Shown: piece by piece, positions 32,285-42,989 of the stretch
How positions within the stretch are numbered: the stretch's first letter is position 1
Layout: each line of letters begins with the position of its first letter
From: Avena insularis
Taxonomy: Eukaryota > Streptophyta > Magnoliopsida > Poales > Poaceae
Length of the DNA: 64,000 nt
NCBI GenBank assembly: GCA_023614405.1
Contig: CM042697.1
Location: 469,322,792 to 469,386,791, forward strand
Reading direction: 5' to 3'
The notes under the pieces: generated by a model
Database searches by the model: none
What the model saw: only the letters and a program-made list of their open reading frames with translations
What the model was told of the DNA's origin: nothing
Program-made: the position numbers and the translations under genes

Positions 32285-32707
32285 CTAGTAGTAGAATGGC
32301 GAGTCGTCACCGTCGGTGGCGTGGCAGCCGGCGTCGGAGAGGCCGAGGAGGAGGCTGCGGAAGTCGGCGACGGCGCAGGGGATGCGGAGCGCGCCCGGGT
32401 GGCCGTACCCGTACTCCTGCGCGGCGCGGCGGAGCAGCGCGGCGAACGGCGGCCGGCCCAGGAGCTCGGCGCGCACGGCGAAGCGCTCCACGGGGCCGCC
32501 CTCCTCGCCCACGCACACCGGCACGTGCCCCTCCGGCACGCGCGCGCTGCTGCCGAGCCGCCGCGCGCCGAAGAAGGACGACGAGGGCGAGGAAGACGCC
32601 GAGGCCTTGCCAGCCGCCGCATCGGGCCGGAGCGGCTGGTACGCGCCCGTGGCGGCGCAGGCGTCGGCCGCGGCCACGCGGGACAGCCGCCTGAGCAGGC
32701 GCTTCAT
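32285..32707 (-). CDS. SAUR-family auxin-responsive protein
   Basis: An intronless gene of 140 codons encoding a small auxin-up RNA (SAUR) protein. The N-terminal ~50 residues are basic and low-complexity (MKRLLRRLSRVAAAD, then a Ser run). The conserved SAUR core follows: VPEGHVPVCVGE (about res. 70-81), RFAVRAELLGRPPFAALL, and AAQEYGYGHPGALRIPC (about 109-125). The protein ends DDSPFYY, with the short Asp/Ser/Tyr C terminus common in the family. SAURs generally promote cell expansion by inhibiting PP2C.D phosphatases, which keeps plasma-membrane proton pumps active; that role is inferred from the family. The start at 32707 is chosen because it opens the family-like N terminus. The frame stays open upstream to 32926, but that extension crosses the TATA box and does not look SAUR-like. 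No disabling change is seen. GC content is high, as for grass SAURs. It is the only intact host gene I can support here. Confidence 0.9.
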   Translation of the reverse strand: MKRLLRRLSRVAAADACAATGAYQPLRPDAAAGKASASSSPSSSFFGARRLGSSARVPEGHVPVCVGEEGGPVERFAVRAELLGRPPFAALLRRAAQEYGYGHPGALRIPCAVADFRSLLLGLSDAGCHATDGDDSPFYY

Positions 32708-32861
32708 GGTTCTCTGCTTTGGTGGACGCCGGAGAGCACGGGAGACTTGGAAAGTGGAGGCAGGGAGGCGGCTGCGCCGAGTTCTTGTTCTTGGCGAGGG
32801 ACGCTTGAGTTGTTGAGAGGATGGATACGAGGCGTTTGTACTGGGGTGGCCATGGTGGCTC

Positions 32862-32871
32862 GTTATATAAC
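32862..32871 (-). promoter_or_regulatory. TATA box of the SAUR gene
   Basis: Minus strand gttatataac, about 155 bp upstream of the chosen ATG. A start site near 32835 would give a 5' leader of roughly 125 nt. No canonical auxin-response element pair was identified by eye. Confidence 0.65.
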
Positions 32872-33099
32872 GGAAGGGGTGGGAGTTATGCCTTTGCTTT
32901 GCACAATGCAGAGGTCTTTTCGCCATTATTTTTTTTCTTTCGTTGGCATTTTACAAGTTCTTTGCTCGGAATGGCTTGGGTATTTATTTGGCCACCTGCT
33001 TTGGGTACACGAGATTGCTTGCTAGCTACTTGTACAAACACTGATTCAAGCTGAACAAAAAAAGATATGCCATAAACAATGTGTAATTCACCATGGATC

Positions 33100-34320
33100 A
33101 CGACCTACCTTTTCCTTGCCCCCAGTGTACTATTTTTTTTTTTTGCATCATTCCTTCATATCAAGCCTTTTATTTTACAAATAGCAAACTCTATAGCAAG
33201 TGTAAGGTAGAATGGGAACCTCTCTTGTAATGTGTCATTGGCCACTCGAGAGATCCATACGTTGGATGGAGCAATGCGATACGTTGCGCGCTTGATGGAG
33301 GAATGACAAAGATGGGTCGCCCGCTTGCATCTGACACGGAAGCGACCAATTGTGCCGGTCGACCTTAAATTCGTGGTGACCACCTCTCCTTTCCCGCAAT
33401 TTAGTGGCGTGGCTAGGTACCACCGAAGCTTTAGCGGGCATCCAATTTTACCGACCACCACTTGTTTTGCCTCACGTAGTTCTATGATTCCACCCATTTT
33501 TTTTTGGTTTAAATAGAGCATCATAACCAACAATTGTAATTGTAGTCTGATTATTACCTGTATAACAAGATGACCGCATTTTATTTTCTGAGCTTTGGAA
33601 CGTGTCTTCTTCTTCTAGATAGCTTTGTAATAATATCCAACCCCAAAATCTGAACCAAAATCAGGAAACAGCAAACTGTCCTATGCTACTTTAAGTCAAA
33701 TTCATACTACCACTATAGTGGCTCATGCAGATGCATGGGGAGAAAGCAGAGCGTGTGCGTAGCCAAGCAAAGGATTATTTTTTCTCTTTAACAACGCCAG
33801 CGAAGGGGAGGGGAATTGAATAGGGTGGGGAGGTACAAGTGCGGGTACAGTTGGAGTACCCGGAAGGTACAATGGGCAAATAAGCCGGTGGGGTGGGCCC
33901 GTCTCAGCCTTAAGTAGCACCCGGTTTAGCTCCGACCGATGGAATTCTCGGGCTCGCGCCGGGACCGCTCCTCCTGCCCGGCCCGTGCTGGTCCGTAGTC
34001 CCGCTCGTACGGCCGCTCGTGGAGGCGAGAGAGAGTCCGAGGCGGAAAGCGGGATATCCCTGTCATCCTGGAGCCCACCTGCTGACCTGGCTGGCACATG
34101 GAGGAGAGAGAGATTAAGGAGCAAGTGATTACTCCGAGTATTTTTCTTTGAAGAGAGAAACAAGTGATTGAATGGGACTGCTGGTATTGGAGCACTCAAG
34201 CCTGAAATGTTGCCAATCCGTAGCAGTACTAGTATTCTCTCTTGGTCGGAAATACCCTTACTCCATCCATCATGAAAAAAGAATATACCATGCATATTGC
34301 TAATTGCTAGCATTTTATGT
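33100..34320. other. No recognised gene
   Basis: Mixed AT-rich and moderate-GC sequence. The minus-strand frame at 33723-34313 has no family features and crosses low-complexity sequence, so it is not called. Confidence 0.4.
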
Positions 34321-34324
34321 TATA

Positions 34325-34482
34325 CTCCCTACGTTTAGAAATATAAGATGTTTTAGGTTTATAAAGAAGATGTATCTAGATACCTTTTAGTGTATAGGTT
34401 CGAATGAATCTAGACACTAAAAGATGTCTAGATACATCTTGTTTATAAACCTAAAACATCTTATATTTCCTAACGGAGGGAG
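34325..34482. mobile_element. Stowaway-type MITE forming a full-length hairpin
   Basis: 158 bp, TA on both sides (34323-34324, 34483-34484). The left arm (ctccctacgtttagaaatat) is complementary to the right arm, and the pairing (aagatgttttaggtttata and beyond) extends to a small central loop, so the whole element is an inverted repeat. From 34485 to 35641 I see no gene. Confidence 0.8.
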
Positions 34483-36383
34483 TAGTACGTAGACACAGTG
34501 GAGTACTCACCCATTCTCTTTTATTTTACATCCTAAAAAGATCAATCGGACAAACCGGTATTGTATTTTCTTACTGTCACAGTGTTCTATTTTTTTTGTG
34601 AAATTTCACCGATAGTATAATGAGTGTCAAAAGTAATAACAAAAATTATAAATAGGTTAATCGACCACCTAGCGACGATTACAAACACTGACACGGGACG
34701 ATTTTTTTTGTTAGCATAGGACAGTTTGCTATTCCATGATTTTGGTTCGAGTACCCTTGCTAGGTAAGTACTACCCTTGCTTCGAGTGGAGTATGCTAAC
34801 GTTGCTAGCATGTTAGGTATAGTACGTAGACGAATACTAGTAGTACGTCACTAGTTCTAGACTAGGCCGTAGCTAGGCGGCACATCACATGCACTAGCGC
34901 TACAGCATGTACCGGTAACGAAACATTTTCACGTGGGAGAGATCGAGCAGCAACAGGACACTGTGCGCGCGCGTAGTGGCATATCGATCGTACGCTACAG
35001 CAGCAGTAGTACTACTACACATGCATGCAAACGTGGTCGTCCATTATCTAGCTCCAACTGACACGGACGACGACGACGACGCATCGATCGACGACGGTGG
35101 TATTCTCTGTGGAGCGTGTTTTTTCCGGAAGCGGCGCGGCATGGCGTTAGGGCCGCCGCGAGATTCCACATATCCTTTCCTCCCCAGCGTCGTCTGATCG
35201 TCTCGTGGTGTCGGGGTTTTGACGGTACGTGTCACGGCGGTTTGGTGGACGAACTCATCGATCGGCCGGCCGGAGAAGGGTATCCATCGTGTGATCGGTG
35301 TCGAGACCCTGCTATGCTGTGTGTTCATTCTTGGCGTTCCATCCACTCCTTTGCTTTCGGGTAGTGTTGGGATGGATACTACCACCACCAAAAGTTCAGC
35401 GTCAGTGAAAACTGATGCACCAGGTAGGTGAAAGTTTGGTACTACCGACGTCTCAAAAAAGTTGCCGTAGATTTGTCTAGATAGACATGATGATGCAACT
35501 ATAGACTCTTTTACACATATTTCTAGACAAAAGTGAGCAGTAAACTAATAAGATGAGATGACAAGGTCGCCACTGACCGTTTAGCCCTTAGGGCATGCAT
35601 GTATATGGACTCAGAATGCACCTTAAAAATCTCCGGTAAAACACTAGTAGAAAAAAGGTCTTCGATTGAGTCCAACACTAATTTCGATTTGTTACGGGTC
35701 GAGACTAGTATGAGCACTAGTCCCGGTTCATATCGTTTTTGGTGGCTGGAAGCCCGAGGAAACTTTAGTCCCGGATTGTTTTAGACCTTTAGTCCCGGTC
35801 GGTAATGCTGACCGGGACTAAAGGGGTTCAAGGAAATACCCTTTAGTCCCGGTCATAATATGCTGAGGACTAAAGGGTGCGGTCATGCAGAAAAAAACTT
35901 AAAATGGCTATTACTATTGCATACTATGTCGGAAAAAATGTATAACCTATCAAAATGTGCGGAAAAAAATTGTGAGTTTGATTTCATCGGCCGTTATGGA
36001 TTATTTTAGATTTTTAAAATTCGAAAAGGAAAAAAGTTATTTAAAAAATGATTTTTTTTGCAATTTTATTTATTCTATATTTGGATTCCTCACATTTTTC
36101 TGATAATTATGGATATATTATTTGTCGAATTTCGATTTACAGATTTAAAGATATTATTTATGCCATATTAAATGAATAAATAGCAAAAAATGAATAAAAT
36201 ATTATTTTATTTAGTTTTTTACTTTCATTTGATTAAAATATTATTATCACTTATTTATTGTTGTTTACTAAAATATTTGTTTGTAATTTCAAAAAATAAA
36301 GATGTATGGCATATTGATATGGGCTAATAGGATTGATATGATAGTGTTGACAACAAGGTATAAATGGGCTTTGCGCAAGGACA

Positions 36384-36460
36384 TCTGATGGAACAGAGAA
36401 GTTAAGCATGCTGAGGGTGGAGTAGTGTTAGGATGGGTGACCGAACGGAAAGTTTGACCA
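36384..36460 (+). repeat. 5S-rRNA-derived block inside the CACTA-like element
   Basis: The stretch aligns with the second half of plant 5S rRNA: gaagttaagcatgct (A-box region), gagtagtgttagg (intermediate element), and ggatgggtgacc (C-box region), in the right order and spacing. The 5' third of 5S is absent and bases diverge after the C box. These three elements form the internal RNA polymerase III promoter of 5S genes, so transcription is conceivable but not shown. The block is part of the element family, since it recurs at 43352-43432. Confidence 0.75.
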
Positions 36461-36469
36461 CAAGTGAAA

Positions 36470-36748
36470 AAATTTAATTTTTCCCAACGCTTAAGGCGTG
36501 GAGTCTGTGATAACAGTAGCCTACCTTTTTTGCCCCTGCGTGAAACGAGACGAGCGGCGCATGCAGGAAGCCAGGCGAACCAGCGAGCGAGTCGCGCAGG
36601 AAACAAGACGAGCGGCCCTGCAGGAGAAAATAAATGCGCATACATGTTGGGGTAAATTAGGAAGGTTGTCTTTTTTTCTTCTCCACCGCCTCCTGCCTAA
36701 ATAAGTGTGCTGATCTTTATACGCCTAAAGCCCTGGGATAGAGGGAGT
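36470..36748. mobile_element. Probable MITE inside the CACTA-like element
   Basis: This roughly 280-bp stretch is missing from the sister element (which runs directly from the 5S-like block to ..tacttagtgctaaaaatg). Its ends carry inverted words (cccaacgcttaaggcgt; inverted right end cccagggctttaggcgt). Exact borders are uncertain. Confidence 0.45.
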
Positions 36749-37077
36749 ACTTAGTACTAAAAATGTTCTAAATGAGAGGATTACGAGTCAAACAATTCAA
36801 AAGTTTAAGAAAAAAATTGAAAAAAATAAAAAAAATATAAAAAAAATGAAAAAAATTGAAAAAAAGTATCTTTAGTCCAGGGCCGTATTACGACCCGGGA
36901 CTAAAGATCATTTGTCCGACCACTGCAAAAAAGGGGCCATGCGGTGGCTTCTAGTCTCGGGTTGTAACAAACGGGGACTAAAGATAGGGGCCTTTTGTCC
37001 CGATTTCGTAGTCCGGGTGCAAAATCGGGACTAAAGGTCCTTATAAACCGGGACTATAGGCCATTTTTCCACTAGTG

Positions 37078-38160
37078 AAAAAAGGTGGACCAACATCACC
37101 GAGCCAACTACTTCAGGTTATGAGCCAAGCTCCATCCATGAGAAGGGACATCAACCTTAACGAGGCCGGGTGAAAAATTAATGACTTCTTTGACAACAAA
37201 GTACGTAACAAACACGCGTCACCTCAAGCGACGCCTTTAGCAACACACTTTTCATCGCCGATACATCACCGTCAACCTCTACATCAACATGGTCTTCACC
37301 AACATCTTCGTCAACACACTGTCGTCACCTTAATACCGTCCACATGATGAAATTATATATACAACACCCTCTTACAGTACAACTGCAAGGCACGACGACG
37401 ATGATATGAATTCGATGACACAGACGACGACATTGACCACATCTGATGGCTAAGGCTGCATCAAACCATCGGCATCACAATTCTGATGTCCCCTACAACC
37501 GCGTAAACAATCCTAGCAAAACCGTTATGTGCTCGGTGGGCTTCCTCATGTCCTGGAAAAACTGGTGATCTCAGTTATTATGACCTTGCCCTATAACATC
37601 TGCATGATTCCCCCGATACCTCTACGAGGTGCAAAACATCAACACAAGTGTCACCCAATTTTTTTGCGTGTCCCACACCGGCAGCCACACCAACTATGAC
37701 CACTATGACATTGACCACACCTATCTCGACTACGGCTACATTACGTCTGGCTACCTTGACATCAACATCAATAATAACGCCTATAGCAGCTTAAAAACTC
37801 TGGTCAACAGCATCTGCGTCGTCACTTGCGTCCAGAAAATTCCCGTTGTGAGTGAGGAAGGGAAGAGAGACACTAGAAGGGGACACCAACAACGTCCCTA
37901 AGTGCCAGCCATGATCATGTCTATCAGAGACGTGGTTGGTGATGTCAAGACGGAGAAGACGGCGAAAGAGGAAGAATTAAAATCGTACGCTTGTCTCCCA
38001 CTACGACCGAGGAGGAATGTTATTGATACGTGTATATACGGCTTAGATATAGACTAGGATTCAAGAGTCATGTTTCTTATATATTAAGTCATAGGCTTCT
38101 TGCTCTCTAAATTTGTACTCCTATATAATCCCCGCGAGAGTTAAAAATATACAATACACA
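37078..38160 (+). mobile_element. 3' end of an LTR retrotransposon or derivative
   Basis: 37078-38018 is non-coding, with many caacatcac/gacgac words. It ends in a purine run ggaggaa followed by an LTR-like start TGTTATTGATACG (38019). The LTR-like stretch has a TATA-like ctatataat near 38121 and ends ...acaatacaca near 38160. No 5' partner is present. Superfamily is uncertain (Copia-like short LTR). Confidence 0.45.
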
Positions 38161-40134
38161 ATTACATGGAATGAATAAATTTCCACGCATGTACATCTCA
38201 TTCTCCATTGATCCCTTGCATTCGCAGCAGCTCAGCTAACATGCGGCCACGCATGCATGTGCTGACTGTACATTTAGTATACGTGCCAATTGATCCATGG
38301 TCTAGTTAGTCAGCATCGTCCCAGTCGGTCGAGAAAATGGAGCGGGGAGACACCCGTTAGGCAGAAGGTACAGCCGGTACGTACGGTCCAGATCTATTGG
38401 CACGTTCCTTCTTCCCGTGCCATAGGTAGCTAGACAATTCGACCATGCACGTTAGGTTCGGCCTGGGCCGGACCAGTACCGGAAGAACTAGCTTGACTAG
38501 CTAGCTAGCTCGACAGGCCACGGCAAGAGTGACCATTTTTTTCCATGCAGGCGCACATGGCGTGCCCCTAACGAAATCAAGTACGTGGAGGACGTCGATC
38601 CATCGATCGGGACAAATTGAAAGGCCGATTGACACAAAACAGTGCAATGCAGTGCCTTCTGTCGATCGATGCGCGCGAGTTGGCTATATGCTAATATGCC
38701 ACTGCTAGACCTTAGGGCATCTCTAACGGGTCAGTCCAAACAGATCGAGGCTCCGTCCGATCATCGGACTAGGAATGCAGTTCAACGACGAGAACCAATC
38801 AATCCGTCGCGACCCATTCCTAGTCTGAATTTGGGCTGGCTTTGCGTCGACTTGGATAGCTCCCGTGTCCGCATAGGCCGGTCGCCCCCTTGTCCTCATC
38901 GGGCATGCTCCTGAGTGTCTTAGCAACCACTCCCAAATCGACTTCTCCACCCTATGCGCCGCAACACTCCAGTGATGTCGCCGCACGCCTGTGCCGCTTG
39001 TAGGAGCTCCAGAGGTGTAGTCGTCCCCGCCCTTAGTGCCATGACTACGCGGATCGATCCATCATGTAAAATTGAACGGCCGGTTATATGCAGATCGATC
39101 AATCATACAGACGTGCAAATCTCTGTTTAAAATTCTTTGGGTAGAATGAACCTTACATATTTTTAAAACTCAGAAATTTATCATTTTTATTTAGCCCAGA
39201 GTTCAAAGAACCGGCGTAGAGATTTTGTATATGCCTGTAGGACGCATCATTCAGAACATCTAAAAAATATTTAGATTTTTTTGAGAAACTTGAAAATATG
39301 ATTTTTTTTTGTGATATTTTAAAATGAAAAGGTCACCAGAACTCTAAGGAGCCGATCTTCATAACGAAAGAATCAGTGGAGTAGCGCGCTAAGGATAATG
39401 AATAGTCCTTTTGGAACCCGAGATCCATGTAGGCGAATCTGATTTCGTTTTTTCCAAACTTAGAAAATTTGGGTTCAATGTTTCAAACTTTTTTGAAAAA
39501 AAAATCCATTTTGTGGGTAAAATTGAAAAATCCTTGATGTAGCCAACCGTATATTCTATCAGCCTGTAAAATTTTCAGCAAAATATTTTTCTTCCTGTAA
39601 AAAATATTTTCTTGGACCCGTTAAGAATGAAAAATCGAAATAGAAAGTATTTTAAACTGAAAAATTACTAATTGTTAGAAAAATAGTTGCCTACACCAAT
39701 TTTTTTTTATAAATTTATTGAAACTTTTGAAATAATTTTTTTTGAAGTTACAAAAACCGGCCCTGGTGAGACTTGATGGTATATTGCACCGCTCTCGAGC
39801 TAAGGATCTGGATTATATTGCACGGTTAGCGAAATTCTGCTATATATAGCCACACGCTGATAAGAGGAGTTGGCCCAAATAATTATGGTTCTACAAATCG
39901 GCGGGTGCCAACACATACGAGCGAGACTTGTGCATGTACTACATCCAGATTTTCTAAGCAGGAAGCTCACTGATCAACTGTCCCTGCAAGCAACTTGCTT
40001 GGCTGCTTGTTTCATTTATCCACTAACAAGCCATACCACTACTACATCTGTGTTGTCATTCAGACCAACCATCGACATAAGGACCGTTCATTTATCCACT
40101 AAGTAACTAGCATGAACATATGGAGTACTCCTAC
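38161..40134. other. No recognised gene; one PIF-like terminus
   Basis: Mostly unassigned. At 38717 the word GGGCATCTCTAACGGGTC resembles the terminus of the PIF-like element at 15217, marking a probable fragment. 39110-39770 is AT-rich. The short plus frame at 39870-40106 is not supported as a gene. Confidence 0.35.
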
Positions 40135-40330
40135 GTTTGGAATTATAATTCCCGCGCGGATAACTAGGTTGTCAATTTAAACAATAAAATATAAATAATA
40201 TAATATAAAAATTATATCATTAAAAACTGTAAAGGTTATATTTTCTAATAATATAACTTTTATAATATATAAGTTATATTTTATTGATCAAATTAACAAC
40301 CTAGATATGCGCGTAGGACCTATATTCCTG
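40135..40330. mobile_element. AT-rich Stowaway-like MITE
   Basis: Both ends carry ggttgtcaattt / aaattaacaacc type inverted words and the centre is almost pure AT (ataatataatataaaaattata). It resembles the element at 40893-41096. Borders are approximate. Confidence 0.45.
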
Positions 40331-40654
40331 AACAGAGGAAATACTAGTAGAACCTAAGAGAGCTCAAAATTGACCGGGGCAGGCGGGCAGCTTAACCAGC
40401 AGGCACGCATCTTCAGCTAACTTAGTACGTACTACTCAGTACGACCGACCGTACTTGTACGTAAATTGAGTGCGCCTGTACCACGTTCACGTACACCGTA
40501 CGCCTGACCGTACAGAAACGGCACGAGCTAGCTCGACTGTACACGCACAGGCGCTCGTAGCTACCCGCTGCTTTTGCCACCACAGGTCACGGGGGTGGTC
40601 CACTCTTCGGCGACTTTCGTACACGCGGACTGGGGCAGCAGGCGGGCCCGGTCT

Positions 40655-41760
40655 GCTGCGTATCCAGCCCGTCGTTACTCGTTAGCGTACACACCGCCCA
40701 CAGACTCCGCAGCTGCTTCGGACAGAGTGGCAAGACCCCACACGCCAGCGACACGGTTACCGGCCTATAGTACCAACCTACGAGGGCCAGCGCTATCCTT
40801 CTTGTAGTTGTAGAGTAGTCTGCCGTGTCAGGGCCTGCCTGGACGCCAGTCACGTCACGGGCGCACAGGATCGAAAAAGAAAAAACTACCACTCCCTCTA
40901 TCCTAGTTTATAAGACTTACGCATATACATAGGTCGTCCGCATGAGCTACATAATATAAATTATATAATATAAAAATTATATCATTAGAAAATATAATAT
41001 TTAAAATTTTTAATAATATAATTTTTATCTTATGTACTTCATGTTAAGTTGGTTAATTTGTCAACCTAAAATACGCGTAATTTATCAACCTAGAAGTACT
41101 AGTGTGGCAAGATCTCAGTCGTCGATGCATGATGCATCCACGTGGTATGCTCGTTTATTTGGAGAAGCTGGCAAGATCACAGTCTCCCAGCCACTCCATG
41201 TGGTCTGCGGACCGAGACCTCGATCGGCCAGGGAAAGGCGCGCGGCTCCCGAGGCGATCATGCGCGCCCATGCAAGATCTCTCGTCTGTCGACGGAGATT
41301 CACAGACGACGGTGGCCCAATGTAGTAGTATCGGATTTTCATGAGGTACCCATGCAGCGACGTGGCCATTTTAGCATCTCGACACTGCTCTGTGATCTGC
41401 TGGTGCGCAAAGCGCGTACGTATCAGTTCGTCGGAAAGGCTACCGGCCGGCAATCCTCGGCGGAGATGACGAGAAAGGCATGCTGCATTGCTGCAGGCGG
41501 AGCACGTACGTAGCCGACACGAGTGAACGGGAGACGAGGCTGCAGATGTCTAGCTGTCGAGCCCCCACAGCGGCCGGCCGGCCGGAGCCCCCCGCATCGC
41601 GTGCTCTCAGGGTCCGGCCACGGAAAGGCGCGCCACCAGCTAAGCGAAATATTACGTACGGTATGGCGACTGGCGAGCGCCACATGCGACGCAAGTTGCA
41701 CTTGTTTAGTGCGTGCTCCGACGGTGCCGTACGGACGAGGTGTGGCGCCGTTCAGGTAGT
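40655..41760 (-). repeat. Segmental inverted duplication, arm 2 (mostly uninterrupted)
   Basis: The reverse complement matches the 7060-12235 arm piecewise, without the three elements found there. Its own private insertion is the AT-rich MITE at about 40893-41096. Open frames in both arms are mutually inconsistent, so I do not call a gene. Confidence 0.8.
40893..41096. mobile_element. AT-rich Stowaway-like MITE
   Basis: Starts ctccctctatcctagtttat after cactccc. Its right end shows inverted partner words (gtcaacctaaaatacgcg), and the centre is AT-rich like 40135-40330. It is absent from arm 1 (near 10870), supporting insertion. Confidence 0.5.
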
Positions 41761-41809
41761 ACACCGTAATATATAAATAAGTTAATCCATTTAGCACACC
41801 ATCTGAAGC

Positions 41810-42932
41810 TAGGGGTGGACTCAAAGCTCAGGCTCAACAAGACTCGGCTCGAGCTTGGTTTGGCTCGAAGGTTGAACAAGCCAAGCCTCAACCCTATAAA
41901 TCAGGCTCGAGGTTCGACAAACCCCGCTTGGTAAAGCTCGACAAGCCGGCTTGAAGGCTTGAAGAATTTAAAAAGTTCCTTATCACCTATACAAAAAAAT
42001 GTAACAATTTACAATTATGAACAACAATTTACCATGCATACATTCATAACATAGTCTAACAAGATTCATAACAAGGCAAGAATAGTTCCAAAACATATTG
42101 TTACAACTTAATTTGAGCCATAACGTATACTCTGATGCTGTTCTTCCAAACATGCATGAGAAGTACAGTAACTTTCTGCCTACCAATATATTTAGATATG
42201 TGTGTAGAAATAGGACTCGATCTATCTGGAAGCAAAGAAGCAGTGGTGCCGAGCCGGCGCAGACGCGGTTGACCAGCGCAGGCAGGAGCCTAACGACAGG
42301 GAATAGGGAGGCCCTAGACGCGGCCGTGAGGGCCACATCTGAAGGCCGGGTGGATCGTGTCTAGCACATGGAGGAGCTCGCCCCAACTCCCCAAGCGGGG
42401 GACCTAGGCTCGCGTCCAGGACCTAGGCGAACGAGATCCACGGGCGAGGACATGCGGAGGCTGGAGGGCCGACGACTGGAGGGCCAGCGGGCGGAGGGCC
42501 GCCGCCGCTAACCCTAGCCTTGAGAGGCTCCTCCTCCACGCCAGACCAAGGGGAGGGGAACGGGTTCAAGAGGGGTAGAGGCAAGGGAGGAGAGCCATGG
42601 AGGAGCACCTGGGGCCTGGGGCTGTCGGCGGTGGCGGGCGACGGACGACGCGACGATAGGAAGTGGTGACGGCACGTGGAGATGGGGGCGAGGGGGTCAG
42701 GCTCGGGAGGGAGCAGCCACACGGGAAAGAGGGGGCGGGGCGTTGGGCTCGTGGGATGGAGTGGAGGCAGGGGTAATCAGCTCAGCGGGTCAGGTTTCGG
42801 CTCGACAAGCTGTTCGAGCGAGCCTCGAGCCTCACCGAGCTAGCCACGAGCCCTCTTTTCAACAGATTTGCAACATCAAGCTGAGCTTGGGCTCGACTCG
42901 AGTTTTACCGAGCCCTGTCGATTCCACCCCTA
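41810..42932. mobile_element. hAT-like non-autonomous element (1123 bp)
   Basis: Ends TAGGGGTGGActc and, inverted, TAGGGGTGGAatc, with 8-bp flanks tctgaagc (41802-41809) and tctaaagc (42933-42940). The homologous module C reads straight through (atctgaagctttcc near 62090), an empty site that confirms the borders. The interior has many ggctcga/tcgagcc words at both ends and a GC-rich block near 42400-42760 shared with 10984-12132. No transposase is present. Confidence 0.85.
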
Positions 42933-42989
42933 TCTAAAGCTTTCCACTATTTTACTTGATCCTAGAAGCAACTAATTCTGGCCATTACG

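Larger units (their letters stand above)
35642..37077 (+). mobile_element. CACTA-like non-autonomous element with 5S-derived block
   Basis: It begins CACTAGTAGAAAAAAGG and ends cctttttagcc-like ...ccatttttccactagtg, with AAA on both sides as a 3-bp target duplication. Subterminal regions carry many copies of the TTTAGTCCCGG/CCGGGACTAAAG word in both orientations. No transposase is present. The interior is AT-rich and contains a 5S-rRNA-like block (36384-36460) and a probable MITE (about 36470-36748). The same family occurs inverted at 42990-44136 and as a fragment at 3720-3960. Confidence 0.8.

Noticed and set aside
32219..33025. 268-codon plus-strand open frame over the SAUR gene
   Set aside because: Opposite-strand shadow of a GC-rich gene; no family features, and the SAUR core on the minus strand is unmistakable.
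33723..34313. 196-codon minus-strand frame
   Set aside because: No conserved motif, crosses AT-rich and low-complexity sequence, and is not flanked by promoter-like sequence.
36384..36460. Functional 5S rRNA gene
   Set aside because: The first third of 5S is missing, spacing and flanks differ, and the block is embedded in a transposon family.
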